A stretch of 64,000 nt of DNA from Amphibalanus amphitrite (GCF_019059575.1 NW_024882308.1:124001-188000); one strand, 5' to 3'; shown: positions 10,265-25,200, counted from the first letter of the stretch. Made by a program: numbers and translations. Notes: generated from the letters alone by a model not told the origin.

Positions 10265-12126
10265 CCCGCGCCCAAATGGGGGGGGGGGGGACTATTCATA
10301 GCCCCCTCCCGTTTTTCTGCAATAACTTCCAAACCGCTTGATGTATCGACGCGAAACTTGCGGTACCTTCGTCTGCATCAATTTGAAACGTTGTGTCAGA
10401 ATATGACTTACGTAGCGTTCATAAGTCGGCTGGAAATGACGTCAGAGTGATGTCATGTTTGGCCGATTTCGACGCAAAATATTGAACCACGGAAATCGCT
10501 CCCAAGAGCTTAGTGGTTAAGATCGATCCAATTTCTTTGCATGAGAGGACTAAGAAAAGACTACGCCATTACTCTGCTATCTCGGATTTTCAAAATATTA
10601 CAATTTTGAAAATTAGGTATATACTTAAAAATTAAAATATTATGTTTTCATTTTTCAAAAATTTTCAACTTTTCGAAAAACAGGAATACATGTGATAGAA
10701 TACCCGCTTGTGACTAACTCTAGCAAGTTTTAGCCAGATATCTTCACAAATGGCCAGGTTATATGCATTAGGTATAGCAAAATATTAACAACTGTATTTT
10801 TTTTAAATCAATTTTTCAGTACATATTTGACATCGTACACCAATATATCTAGCACCATCGTGTTCCCAAACTGAAACTGCAGCCGATAGGCACGTTTTTG
10901 CTGCAAAATTCCAACGTGAAAATTTGACCTTTTTTACCTGAAAAAGGCCCGACCTAAGCTAAATTCAACTCAAAATGACCTCGAGTGACATAAACGACAA
11001 CGAATTCGAAATATATTGCCTAAATGGATCATAAAACATGCTTCACGTGACCAACGTATGATATCAGATTTCCGTGACATGTGTTGACCTGACCCTGACC
11101 TGAAAATCAAAGTACAAGTTTGGTACCCTCAGGGCATCTAAAGCAGCTGTTCATGAGTGTGTAAACAAAAAATGAGCCTGATCTGACTTGTAAGACGGCG
11201 TCCAGAACCCAAAATGTGAACAAGCCATACATCGATAATTTTCATTTTGACCTGAGGCGTCATCGGTGACCTCGAGGTCAATGAAACTGACCTCAGGTCA
11301 ACGGTCTAGCCTCCAGAGGGCAAAAACTCCAAAAATAGCTGTTTCACGAAAAGTGTTTTTCGACAATAACTTTTTACTAAAAAAAGGCCACGACATTTCT
11401 ATTGCCAGAATCGTGTTTCTCTCGCCGAGACGCATCGAATGAACAATAATTTGACCTTGAAAGGTCAATTTAAAATTTGACCTCAGGTCAAGGTTATGAC
11501 CTGACCGGAAAAGGTCATGTTGCATAACAGTACATGCGTCTCGGAAAGACAAACACAATGGGACCACCCCACGTTCTATCTCTTTCCAATCGAGAGTTAT
11601 TGGCAAAAATCTGTTGGTAGCCTCAAATGACCTCGGATGACCTATTTAGAGGCTATCAGCAAAAAAGACACCTTGGTCGTCACGGGTGGTCCAAATCGTT
11701 GTGATTCTGAAATATTTGGACTGTTCCTATGCGTACACACGGATCTAGAGGCATTTTCATTTTTCTCCATTGACTTGTAATGGAAAGGTCACGCCACTGG
11801 CCTGACCTTAGGTCACTGATATAAAAAATCCGAGATATTCAAATTATAGGCGCCCATAACATCATGTAATCCACCAAGTTTAAAACCTTTCTGACAAACA
11901 CTGCAGGCTGGACATGATTGCAAACTTTTTTAGGCTTGGTCAGCTAACTTGACCTGGTGACCTGACCTGACATGACCTGGGGTCAAAAATTTTACACCTT
12001 GTCCAAAATTGATGTACAAAAAGGTATTCCAAGCGGCGCGGCGCTACGCGCCGCGGTTTTTTATTCACACGCAAAAAACGCGACAGGGTGGTAACATAAG
12101 CCCCCCCCCATCTACTGGGGCGAAGG
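10265..12126 (+). mobile_element. Long TTAA element (family I/B chimera)
   Basis: 1,862-bp element between TTAA at 10261-10264 and 12127-12130. It begins CCCGCGCCCAAATGGGGG and ends GGGGCGAAGG. The section near 10850-11300 matches the interior of the 37780 family, while 11640-12110 matches family B in reverse. The element therefore looks like a recombinant of two members. It is rich in AGGTCA/TGACCT half-sites and has no protein-coding content. Confidence 0.7.
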
Positions 12127-12130
12127 TTAA

Positions 12131-12470
12131 GCGTGTTAATCCACTAAGCCTTCCGGCGGCGGCTACAGTTTCAACTCAAGCTGCTGGCTGGTTCTTCGGA
12201 TGTACGCCGTGTCTGCTCGCCAAATTTCTACACGAGCCATCTGCGCTGGCTAACCTGGCCACGTCGACACGCGCCAGTTTCTACTCGCGTTTCTGCACGC
12301 GTCAGTTTCTGCGCCCGTCTCCTGAGAGGGCACCTGGTTGGCTCTTCGGTCTACGGACGCGCGCGATCTCTGCGCGGTTTCTGCGTGCCGACCCCTGCTG
12401 GTTCTGCGGCGTGCGTCATACGCGCGTGCAGGCTTCTCTGCGCGTCAGCTTCTACGTGGGCTGACTTCGG
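12131..12470. repeat. Degenerate GC-rich repeats (TTTCTRCRCGCG type)
   Basis: Between the element ending at 12126 and the 12-bp array, short phrases such as 'tttctacacg', 'tttctactcgcg', 'tttctgcacgcg' and 'tttctgcgc' recur irregularly. The reading frames over this stretch have repeat-like composition and no domain. I regard it as an eroded minisatellite. Confidence 0.35.
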
Positions 12471-12588
12471 CGCTGCCGGTAACGCTGCCGGTAACGCTGC
12501 CGGTAACGCTGCCGGTAACGCTGCCGGTAACGCTGCCGGTAACGCCGCCGGTAACGCTGCCGGTAACGCCGCCGGTAACGCCGCCGGT
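12471..12588. repeat. 12-bp tandem array (CGCTGCCGGTAA)
   Basis: About ten units of CGCTGCCGGTAA, with some units CGCCGCCGGTAA. A unit length divisible by three keeps several frames open, which yields Asn-Ala-Ala-Gly or Leu-Pro-Val-Thr repeat proteins on paper. I do not consider them real genes. Confidence 0.85.
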
Positions 12589-12653
12589 GACTGCCGGCTC
12601 CTGCTCGCCTCAGTGGCGTGGCCAGCAACTGTCACCCGCGCAGCGGATAGCCA

Positions 12654-12671
12654 AATAAAGTAGACTTTATT
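12654..12671. terminator. Palindromic AATAAA poly(A)-signal pair
   Basis: AATAAAGTAGACTTTATT is a perfect palindrome with an AATAAA hexamer on each strand. It could serve as a poly(A) signal in both directions. No well-supported gene ends here, so function is uncertain. Confidence 0.3.
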
Positions 12672-12726
12672 CGACGCAGGGAGGACTGATATGGTTTATG
12701 GTGTTTCGTTTGAGCGTGATAATTAA

Positions 12727-13908
12727 CCCGCGCGGGGCTGGGGTCTCCAGCCGAACGCGCGGGGCTGGGGGTGGGTAAATTTTACCCCCGCCCCCTGTTA
12801 TCTCCCGAACTAATGGTCCGATTTGGAAAATTCAAACGCCAATCGAAAAATCTAATCACGAACAACTAAAAACATGTACTTAATTTAATGTTTGAGGTCA
12901 ATGTCAAGGTCAAGGTCAGGTCAAGGGTACAAATGGCAAGTTTCTACAGTATCGGCCTTGCACCGTAGTTGCCGAAGAATGGACTGAGACTGATTGCCCA
13001 AAACGTGTTCTTAGGCTACCAAGACAATATTCGTTGCATACAATATCATTCAGAGGTCAAGGTCAAGGTCAGGTCAGGTCAGGTCAGGTCAGGTCACCAA
13101 AAACAAAATATAGAAAAGGGCATGTGCGACACATGTTTTATGGGTCATTTTATTCATAGAATTCAATAGACACACTCAATAGGTGATATGGACCACATGT
13201 GGATGAATTTCAGGTCGAGGTAAGGTCAAGGTCAGGTCAAGTGAGGTCAAATTTTGAAGTTGGTTGTTAAGGCCTAAAAAGGTGTCTATCTGATGCAGTG
13301 TTTCACGGCGAATCGAATGGTGCTATTTTTGTTTCCGTACGAGGTCTAGAACTTCAAAAAAAAATTCATTTTTCAAAAAAATTGTTTGACATGACGTTAT
13401 AAAATTTTGAATATCTCCCACATTTTTGAACCGATTCTTCTAAAAGTTGGTATGTAGGTGCACATGGACCACTGTTCTGACATATATTCCGGTTTTTTCG
13501 ATACACGCAAAATTTTGGATTTATAATTATTTTCCCAAAAAAGTCATTTTTAAAGAAAAAAATTGGACCAAAATAAAAAAATTCAAAAACCGAGATAGCA
13601 ATTTGATAGACAAAGTAAAATCACGTATCATCTTTTTTGTTACGTCTTGATTCCCTTAAAAATGAAGATGTTAGCGGCGTTTGAAATGTTGCCGTTTTTT
13701 TAGGCGAAAATGGCGAACATGACGTCACTAAAACGTCATTTTCTAAAAAAAAAATCCGAAGGACTTCGCTCAAATTTTCAAGGAACGTGTCAAATTGATG
13801 TAAGAAAAGGTACTGAAAGTTTGGCGGCGCTGCACGCAGCCGTATTTGAGATATTCTAAAAATTCGCGAGGGGGTAAAATTTACCCCCCCCCCCCAGCCC
13901 CGCGCGGG
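12727..13908 (+). mobile_element. Family D TTAA element with duplicated left end
   Basis: 1,182-bp element between TTAA at 12723-12726 and 13909-13912. The termini share CCCGCGCGGGGCTGGGG. On the left the terminal block occurs twice (12727 and about 12755), and each end carries the palindrome GGTAAATTTTACC. The interior includes an uninterrupted run of AGGTCA and GGTCA half-sites at 13054-13096 and AT-rich sequence from 13300 to 13800. Confidence 0.8.
13054..13096 (+). promoter_or_regulatory. Run of direct AGGTCA half-sites
   Basis: Eight directly repeated GGTCA cores in 43 bases: three in AGGTCA-AGGTCA spacing, then five with a 5-bp period (AGGTCAGGTCA...). It is the densest half-site cluster in the window and lies inside the family D element. 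Whether any nuclear receptor uses it is unknown. Confidence 0.5.
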
Positions 13909-13959
13909 TTAAGCCTCGCCTGCCACCTGATGGTGGGCTCTGTTTGAGCTCTTGTGTGT

Positions 13960-14095
13960 TTGGTAAGCTCGGCTCTGAGGTTTTGGTGAGCCTGGCCCTG
14001 GGAGTTTTGGTGAGCACGGCTCTGGGTTTCGGTGAGCTCGACTCGGGGTTTGGTAAGCTCGGCTCCGGGATTGGTCGAACCCAGCTCGGGGACTT
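13960..14095. repeat. Degenerate minisatellite (TTTGGTGAGCTCGGCTCTGG)
   Basis: Five or six irregular copies of a unit of about 20-27 bases built on 'ggtgagctcggctctggg'. Spacing varies and the units diverge, so the array is old. It has no coding potential. Confidence 0.55.
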
Positions 14096-14134
14096 GGGGG
14101 TTTGATTTAGGTTTAGTTTGTAAGTGCCAGTTAA

Positions 14135-14664
14135 TTACGGAGCGAGCGAAGCGAGCGGAGTCTTTCCTTAGATTAACGGAAATTTCTGAGTGTGAGCGGC
14201 CGGCCGGCCGTGGTCACGGTTTTGGGCGACGCTTATATCTCAGCAACCACTTGACCGATTTACACGCGGTAATTTTTGTAGGGTAGCTTCATTCCTTCTA
14301 CCAAGTATTGGACTATTCCCGATGCATGTAGGTGACCCCTTATGCACGTGCCACGTGCAAAACGAAGAGGTGTCACTTTTGTAATTGTTGCAATATCTCG
14401 GTAACTACTTGGCCGATTGCGCTGAAAGTTGGCATGTAGGTAGGCACCCACTGGGCAATGCATATCCATGTGCCAGAGTTGGGGTGCTGCTGCACGTGCG
14501 CACGTGCAGGGTGCCGCTTCCAGATCTCGAGAACGGCTGGGCCGATTGTGCTCAAATTCGGCACATCGCTAGAGACCGGTAGTAGGGTGCCGTGCACAAG
14601 TCAGTTGGAGGTACCCCCTCGCAATTTCGCACGTGCAAGGCCCACCCTCTCGCTCGCTCCGTTA
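14135..14664 (-). mobile_element. E-box-rich repeat, diverged copy
   Basis: An older, reversed copy of the repeat found at 32657-33533 and 61338-62209. It is bounded by TTACGGAGCGAGCGA and its complement TCGCTCGCTCCGTTA. It keeps the CACGTGCGCACGTG double E-box (around 14492-14505) and the GCACGTGCCACGTGC block near 14345. Confidence 0.6.
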
Positions 14665-14917
14665 GTCGTCCCATAAGGCGCTATACTGGTTGTAGGGTGT
14701 GGTGTTCAACTGATTGTGCAAGTTTGAATAATGTGTTCGGGGTGATATGTTGTGGCACGATTCCCTGTTTTTGGTCATTTGTCTCTTGAATCAGCGAAAG
14801 GTGTTGCGAGAGCGGGCAATACGTTACGAGTTAGTTTGAGCGCATCCTTGGGGAGCACAGTTCTGTTTGTCTTGGTTTATGTATGCTCAGTGATCGGCTA
14901 CACGGGTCGGGTGTTAA

Positions 14918-15777
14918 AGGTAGTGTGCCAGCTTTCTTGGACCGTATGGAGTTAATGGCCCAGATAAGGAGAACCGGATTTTTAGAACTTATCCATACCT
15001 TCAAAACTCATGGAAACGTCTTAAATTCTTCAAATTTTGAGTACCCCAGTGCGAAATTCGCCCCGACGGGTTGTCGGTCGTACCCCAACCACATTTCACA
15101 CCACTATGAACAATAAATGCACACACTGAAATCGCTATTACCGATATGCTCATCCAATCAAGTTTCGATAAACCCGTTCATCATCATCTCCTGCGGTTTC
15201 GAACACGCCTGTTAGGTGGCTTCTGATGCTCGTCGAGGTCGGAATTTCCAAATACGCGTGGTGCGTCGGGCCGCGCGCTCTGACTTCGGCCAAGAAAAAT
15301 GCGTCAGCTGATCATTGTCATTTCTGCCACTTGCGTGTGGTGAAATGGGGTCATAACTTATAAGACGGCTTTTTCATATCAATTATTTTACATAAAATCA
15401 TATTTCAAACCATAAATAATGTTCGACAGCCAAATAAAAGAAACAATACAATACGGGCTTACAGTTTAAGGCTCGACATTGTGATGTCTACGATTAGACA
15501 GCTGATAACTCATTCCCGTACGTCGTATGGTCGTAACACTATAATGACCTTTGCTTATTGTCACAAGTTCGCCGCATTCGCGATTGTTGCCCGACGCCTG
15601 TTTGCAGGTGAGCCCACTACAGTTGTTATACATATCTAAAAACCGAAAAACTTTTAGGCGAAAAAGGCACTATTCCAGGCCCATTTTTGATTTTTTTTTG
15701 CGATATTAGGTAAAAACAGAAGCTTCTTATCCTAGGAAAAATAAAATGGGAAATCTTTCAAAGGTGGCACACTACCT
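14918..15777. mobile_element. TTAA-flanked MITE with AGGTAGTGTGCCA ends
   Basis: 860-bp element flanked by TTAA at 14914-14917 and 15778-15781. The left end AGGTAGTGTGCCAG and the right end ...TGGCACACTACCT are inverted. It lacks the poly-G and AGGTCA features of the main superfamily, so it is a separate TTAA-targeting type. It lies just upstream of the BEL/Pao gag remnant and may be inserted in that element's 5' region. Confidence 0.7.
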
Positions 15778-15890
15778 TTAAGCGTGAGCCCGAGGTTTGA
15801 GGCGGCGCTATTTGGAGGGCGGCTGAGAAACGTCCAAGGATAAGAGGTAAGTGATTTTGTTATTCCCCTTCCCCTTAGATTTAGTTAAGT

Positions 15891-16448
15891 ATGACATCTC
15901 GGGAGGAACTTAGCAGTAAGAAGGCTTCTGAGCTACAGCAGATGCTAGAGGATTGTGGTTTAGATTCTTCTGGTAAGAAATCTGAGTTAGTGGATAGACT
16001 TATAAGGGCTACTGAGGCTGATCTCCCGTCTGTAGGAAATGATAGTGAGCAAAAGCTGTCTTCGGTTGCTGCCTCGCTCCCGGCACCTGCTGCGAGCGCT
16101 CAGGTGTTGCTTGTTCAATTGAAGATTTTGAGAGAGAGGGAGACTTTGGTGTTGGAGGAATGGTTAGCAGAGATTGGTAGTCCAGTTGCTGACGCTGATT
16201 CGCGGTCCGCTGCGATCAACGTCTCTGAGCGCGCGCCTGAACGGGTGGCGCGGCAGAAACACTTGCTCTGCACATTCAGCGGTCCCTGTTGCCGCGTGCC
16301 GAGTTGTCTCCTTTTTCTGGTGATGTCCAGGAGTATCGCTTGTTTCTGGGGACGTTTGACACGTGTGTGGCTAACAGAACCACCGATCCGAACGAGCTCC
16401 TCGCTTATTTCGAGCAGTTCACGCGCGGGCGTCCAAACAGACTGGTCA
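15891..16448 (+). pseudogene. BEL/Pao retrotransposon gag remnant with SAP domain
   Basis: The first frame encodes an N-terminal SAP-type DNA-binding helix pair (residues 7-43, SSKKASELQQMLEDCGL...KSELVDRLI). After a frame change near 16250-16290 the sequence continues as a Pao-type gag core, LPRAELSPFSGDVQEY and FLGTFDTCVANR. The reading then runs into the 3' end of an oppositely oriented non-LTR retrotransposon near 16448. The later part of the same element, protease and integrase pieces, resumes at about 19320. A frameshift and an insertion mark it as dead. Family assignment is from motifs and arrangement. Confidence 0.65.
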
Positions 16449-19317
<2,869 letters not shown>

Positions 19318-19319
19318 GA

Positions 19320-20640
19320 GGATTCTGAAGAATCCGGGAATGCGCACAGCACCGACAGGTGCGACCAGCTGCGCTAGAAGCCGCTGGAGCCGGAAGAGCG
19401 GAAGGCCTTCATGTTTCAGAGACGACTCTGGTTCGGCTGTTTGCGGCCTGGGCATTTGGCCAGGGTCTGCATGTCACGTCTGTCCTGTCCTGTGACATTT
19501 GTGACGGGCGACATGCGACCTTGTTGCATGTGAAATCGGTTGAGCGCGACCCCTCTGTGCCGGAGCCGCCGGAGGTCGAGGATACCACTCCGAAGTTGGT
19601 CAGTGCCGGGGTAGGTCTGAGGGATACGAGAACCGACTGCATGATGCCGGTGGTGCCTGTGCGGCTCGTGGATAGGACTGGAAAGGAGCTGTGGACCAAC
19701 GCCTTTCTAGATCAGGGCAGCTCTGGTTGTTTTGTCACCTCCCGTCTGATGAGTCAGATGAATTCTGAGAGGAAGGAGGCCAGCATCACTATCGACACGG
19801 TGGCGAGCGAGGGTCAGAGGATCCAGTCTGCCGTGGTGCACGGGGCTAGGGCTAGGCCCGCCACTTCTGACAACACATTCGAGCTGCCAACACTTTTCGT
19901 TTTGGACCGTATCCCTGTCTCAACGCAGGATAAGTGTCGCTCGGAGGACCTGAAAAGATGGCCACATCTCGCTGGCATTTCGATTCATGAGCTTGACGCT
20001 CCAGTGGAGCTGATGATTGGCTCAGATGCGGCCGATCTCTTGGTGGCTCGGGAGGTTCGGTCCCCAGAGGCAGGCAGAGGACCCCATGGGGTCAGAACAA
20101 GTCTGGGCTGGTATGTTTTCGGTCAGCGAACGGAAGGAACGGGTGTAAGCGAGCCGATGGTCAGCGAGTCTGTGCCTGAGACTGAGGCCCAGGCGTCTCA
20201 GGTCTACCGGGACCAGATGACTGTGGCTCAGGAGAGCCCATCTGGGACTCTGAGGACTCACGACTCCTCATACAAACGCCTGAGGAAGGCTGTGGCCTGG
20301 TATGACAGGCTGTCTGACGTGACCAGGTCTGGTGAGTTTCAAAGGCTCTGTCGTACGAGACGCAGAGGGTCAGGGCTGGGAAAGGTAAAGTTTCGGGCTT
20401 AGAGACAAGGCTGGACGGACAGGGCTGAGAGAGCCAGTTTACGTCATGCCGAGTCTCATTCCCCAGATCTTCACGCGCCCAGTGATTGGGGACCCAGGGC
20501 CGACACGCCGTCGGCCACCAAGGTCGTGAGCACACTGAGGGTTACGGATAAGATTTTGGGTCATGGGGGCATGCATGGACGTCCGGAAATTGGTAAGATC
20601 GTGTGTGGTCTGTCGGAGGGTGCACACGTGTCCTCGGGGC
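19320..20640 (+). pseudogene. BEL/Pao pol remnant: zinc knuckle, protease, integrase tip
   Basis: The longest frame (19359-20402) has an aspartic protease region, VVPVRLVDRTGKELW then FLDQGSSGCFVTSRLM, followed by the Pao-type segment ELMIGSDAADLLVAREVRSP and GVRTSLGWYVFG. A zinc-knuckle-like stretch (FGCLRPGHLARVC) is readable in another frame near 19435, so a frameshift is present. After 20400 an integrase-type zinc-binding tail, VRKLVRSCVVCRRVHT, appears near 20580-20630, meaning that the RT/RNase H region has been deleted. This is the downstream part of the element whose gag is at 15891. LTRs could not be paired. Confidence 0.7.
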
Positions 20641-22044
20641 TCGGGGACAGCTGATGGCCGACCTGCCTGAGGGTAGAGGGGCCGCTGGGGGTATGCCTTT
20701 GAATGGGTAGGATAAGACTTTTTTTCTTTTTTTTTCTTTTTGGTCCGATCGATGTCAAAGCTGGTTTAAGTTTATTCAGAGAAGGACCTGGATTGGTGAG
20801 CGGCTGGGTCCTCAGATGATTAGCTGCGGGCAGGTTAGTTAGTCTGATGGATTATAGGCTATTCATCAGTTGCTCTGTCTGGTTAATGTTAGTTTTTGGG
20901 TTTGAGTTTAACATTGTTGGTGCGACGGAGACATATGAAACCTGTTTCATATGTCTGTTACCTGTAGGTAGGATGTATGAGGCCGATGCATAAGACGATA
21001 GTAGGACATATCTTGGCAGGTGCAGCCAGGTAGGGCTGTATGGTATGATTCATTGAACTTAGTTGTATTAGCAGTCAGGATAAAGGAGTAAAGTCATGCT
21101 CGGCGAGATGGCGAGCGGGTCAGATCCTTGTCATCCTCTCCACTCCCGTTGCTGTGCTCTCCATGGTTGTTGGTAGCGTATTGGGGGGAGTTTTTTGGTC
21201 TGATGAGTGTTCTCAGCAATGCGCTAGTCGAACGGCGCCCTATAGTGGCTGCTTAGTGCAGGACACCGGGCAGCCAGGGGGGGGGGAGTGTAGGCGCCGT
21301 TTACTGTGCGACCGGACCACCGGACGGTGTTCTCGCCTGGCGGCGCAGGTCGAGGGTCGCGCTTCCGGAGACCCTAAGGAGATGGCGCTGCTGTGCCCGG
21401 CCCGGCTAATGCACAGCTAGTGTAGTGGTGAAAATTAGATCTATATTTTTTGCTGTTTTTGTTGACGGTAGGTTGCCTGGCACTTGTTATTTTCATATAT
21501 GTCTTATTTTAGATGAATCGTTCCCGGCCCAGCATTGCGTGACTTTTGTATTTAGTTTGCAATTTATGATAAGTAGGCATGTGTCCACGTTGCACAGTGG
21601 CGCGGGGACCGGGGGCTAGGGGGCTGAGCCCCTCCAACTTTTCGGCTGGGGGGGGGGGCTCGTAATGTATTTGAGCCCCCCCCCCCCCAGCTGGAGGAAT
21701 CGAAAACGGAAATCTACCAGCATAATTTCATAGACTCATGCATAGGCGCGGGAACCGGGGGAGGGGACAGTGGGGCGCGGGGGCGCGGAAGGTGGCCGGG
21801 AGGCCCACCGCCTGCCGGTTTAAAGGCTTTTAACGGAACATGTTTACAATGATATATTCATATACACTTATATCAGACTTTAGAACTAATTTTTACTCGC
21901 ACCGCGCATGTCGACAGCACTCGCCGCTGAGGTCACTGTTGAGGTCACTCGCTGCTGTGGTCACTGCTGAGGTCACTCGCTGCTGAGGTCACTGCTGAGG
22001 TCACTCGCTGCTGAGGTCACTGCTGAGGTCACTCGCTGCTGAGG
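20641..22044. other. Spacer with element ends and hairpins
   Basis: Probably residual retroelement sequence up to about 21420. A 13-bp inverted repeat with a 2-base loop lies at 20929-20956. From 21597 two similar GC-rich phrases (GGCGCGGGGACCGGGGG and GGCGCGGGAACCGGGGG, near 21600 and 21745) look like transposon ends. The G-run and C-run at 21640-21690 form a potential hairpin. No gene is recognised. Confidence 0.35.
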
Positions 22045-22054
22045 TCACTGCTGA
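21918..22054 (+). repeat. AGGTCA-containing minisatellite
   Basis: About five copies of GAGGTCACTGCTGAGGTCACTCGCTGCT. Each unit holds two AGGTCA half-sites in direct orientation, spaced alternately 6 and 10 bases. The array overlaps the end of the last exon of the Ly6-like gene, whose stop codon is at 22045-22047. Half-site expansion outside any TTAA element makes it distinct from the other AGGTCA DNA here. Confidence 0.85.
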
Positions 22055-22211
22055 GTTTTCGTTCGTCTCGCTATCGGCGCCGTGAGAGAGGCCAGGTGGC
22101 GGCCGAGCGGCAGCAGCAGCAGCAGCAGCAGCAGCGGGGGGCCGCCGGCCGCGGGCGCCGCGTTACAGTAGTCCGGCATGGCGCAGCAGTAGGTGGTCCC
22201 GCCGTGTACCT
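22045..22211 (-). CDS. Ly6-like gene, exon 4 (C-terminus, poly-Leu)
   Basis: Acceptor CTTCTTTGGCAG. The exon encodes EVHGGTTYCCAMPDYCN, the closing CC...CN signature of three-finger proteins, then a small-residue linker, eight leucines from a (CTG)8 tract (22111-22134 on the plus strand as CAG) and a tail ending KTQQ before TGA. Confidence 0.75.
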
Positions 22212-25200
22212 CTGCCAAAGAAGGCCGGAAGCGCCCCTCTGAGTCACCGGAGCCACGGATGGACAGTCGAGAACGAGCAAAACTCAATGATGTCCTAGTA
22301 CCATTGTCTCAGAACCCATATAAAGTCGGTAGTAATCATTTCCGAGCGTGTCAAGAAAGCGTCGCACAATATAGATAGAATGCGACGTGTCTTTACAGAT
22401 CTGTAAAGGCAGGGCACGCCACGTTCCTCCGATTAGCAATGAATATACTATTAAGGCAAACAAAAATAGGGGTCAATTTGGTATAGCCGTTATAGTTTAT
22501 TAAAGGCATTCGCGACTGATACCTGTTTCATATGACCTTCAGCATTTTCAAAATTTAGAGAACAGATCGGGGATTTGAAGTGTTGAAGGCATAATGACTT
22601 TTGTGAACAAAAACAGCTTTATTTTCTAAAACGTCGAAAAATATTCTGCAGCTCCGCTAACTCGCGGACCGACGGGGGGCGGTTATCCGCCCCCCCCCTG
22701 AGGGTTTTCGTGAATAGCGGGAAAACCGTGGAGCGAAATTTGGCATGACTATACGCTTATCAGTTTTACACATGGTGTGCAAGATTGAACCTCCTAACTT
22801 TTAAGGTCAGGTCACCAGGTCACGTTGGATGACCCAACATCCAGTCACTTTTTTGCAACTTTGCCAGTGTCAGACCTACAGTAGATGACGAAGGCTTTTG
22901 AAAGTCGCAGGATGTTATTAGGTCATTGGTAGCTACAATTTGTGTATCTGGGAATTTCGATATCGATGACTTAGTCAGGTCAATTTCTCGACCTCCCCAT
23001 TATAAGTCAATGGGAGGGGGGATCAACTCCCTGCTTTTTTCACTAAAACGCGTCGGAATGGCCCCATATACCATACATCACTTCATATACGATCAACCTT
23101 GACTACCTTGAGGCCTGTTTTGCTGTTGGCCAGCTGTAAGGTCATGTGACGTCATCAAAGGTCACCAACGTTTTTTTGCCAATACCTCCTTACAGGAACG
23201 GGATACAGCCGCGCGGATGGTCTCATTGTGTTCAGCACGTCAAGGCGCATCGAATGATATGCATGATGACCTCGAGGTCACGTGACCTGAGGTCAACCTT
23301 TGACCTTGACCTTTCGAGATCAACATATATTTGATTCGATGCGGATTAACGAGATGATCACGATGATGCCCTTAGTTTGTTCCTAGCTTGACTAATTCGA
23401 ACATTATTCGAGAAAAAAAAAACAACTTCATATCTAGCGCCGCCACTTTGACTTTTTTGACTCCTGTGACGTCATCTTTGATCTGACCTGAAAATGATCC
23501 CAGTAAAAATTGTAGACGTTGTCCGTGCGTACCCCATGCAGTTTACCGCTTGTCGCTATCTTGCTTCGTTCTCGAGATCTCAGGGGGGCGGTCATCCGCC
23601 CTCCACCCGTCGGTTATAAACTTTGGCGTAGACCCCCGTCGGTGCGCGGGTTAAACGTCTACCGGTACTGAACTGGAAAACTTAAATCCCATTTTTACTT
23701 GACGCTTGACCCGGCTTAAGAATAACAGGACAGTTTTGTAATAGGTTCATTTCGTTATTTTGGATGCCTTCTGTAGTTTTGCTTTTTCCGCACTACCGAC
23801 ATTGCTAAATATTAGTTAACTCTCGCCTGCACATGCCATTTTCCCATCCTAGAACGCAAATGGGGGGGGGGGGGTGCCACTCCCCGCGCCATTTCGTTCC
23901 TGCTGGAGATAGAGCTTCGCGGCAAACACCAACAGATTCTTTTGGAAGAGACGAATCCAATGATACCCAATTTTACCTCATTAGGCCAATCACTGACCTT
24001 CCAGGCCAGGTCAAACTAAGAACTGTTGCTGTTTGGGGCCACCGTTGGAATATCACGTGCGGTGCCCATCATATACCGATGACGCTGCCGTTTGTGGTGC
24101 CAAGCCAGCTAGAACAGCTTTTTGTCACAATACCGACTAGGTTTTTACCGGCTGTGGTCATTTCAGGTCAAGCTAGGTCAAGGTCAATGATATGCGTTTG
24201 TATATCTGTGTGTGTCTTTGTGTATACTGATGCGTGCACCAGTATTCGCCACGGGCCGGGCCAGCCTGTTAGGATGTGAGATGACGTCACCGGTGACGTC
24301 ATATGATGACCTCTGACGTCACCGGTGCGGGACGGACGGGGATTGGTCGCCTGCGGCTGTGCGGTGACCGGCCGAGATGGTCTGGGCCAAATACACCAGT
24401 TTGGATCGAGCCAGAGTATGTGGCGGACGTCACCTCAAGCTACAACAGTGGCGACGAGGATGAGATTCGAACTCACGTGGGGACACCCCATTGGATTAGC
24501 AATAGGCCATGGGCTGGGCTGGGCTACGGGCTGGGCTGGGCTACGGGCTGGGCTGGGCCCACAAATATGAAGGATCGATGGGCTGTGGATGGGCTGGGCC
24601 AATAACTGTAAAGTGGACTCAAGGGTTCGCGACTGAGACAAAAACCGTAACTATAGCTTATTACTGTGCGACTCTAAAAAACGAGATGATAAAGCATGTA
24701 TGCAATGTGCATTGGGCATGCTGCTCGCGAAAGATTGTTTCTTTGCTAACTTCGGATGACCCGTGTGTTGTCCACAATTTTTGATCCATTCATTTTTGAC
24801 GGGCTGGGCCGGGCTGGGCTCTGACACTTTTACCATTAATGGGTTCGGGCTGGGCCGGGCTGTGAGCCCATGGGCCTGGGCTGGGCTGGACTGGAATTTT
24901 GCGGCCGGTGGCGAACACTGGTGTGCACCGATTGGTTTGTGTGTCCCTATTACATGAGATCATGATATGAGAAGCTTTTACAAAAATGCAGTCAAAAAAT
25001 TTCACGAAATGTCAATTCAGCAATCCTAAAATGCAATGTTTTTAGATGACCTAGGTTCACCTTGACCCTAACCCTAACACATGGCACATTGTCGAATAAC
25101 ATGTTCCATGATAGGTGGGAGGTAAGACTAGCAAAATAAAAAAGAAATTAAGGTGTCGAAAGCTCACAAGACCCATTGCCAACGCAAGATATTGTGTTGG

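Noticed and set aside
12338..12663. Leu-Pro-Val-Thr and Asn-Ala-Ala-Gly repeat proteins
   Set aside because: They are produced by a 12-bp tandem array that is open in several frames at once on both strands; no start context, domain or homologous flank.
13054..13096. CRISPR-like direct repeats
   Set aside because: Short half-site repeats without unique spacers, in eukaryotic DNA.
20926..20958. Rho-independent terminator-like hairpin
   Set aside because: Eukaryotic context, no T run; treated as a simple inverted repeat.
25050..25085. Telomere-like CCCTAACCCTAAC
   Set aside because: Only two units, inside a family C element; no array.
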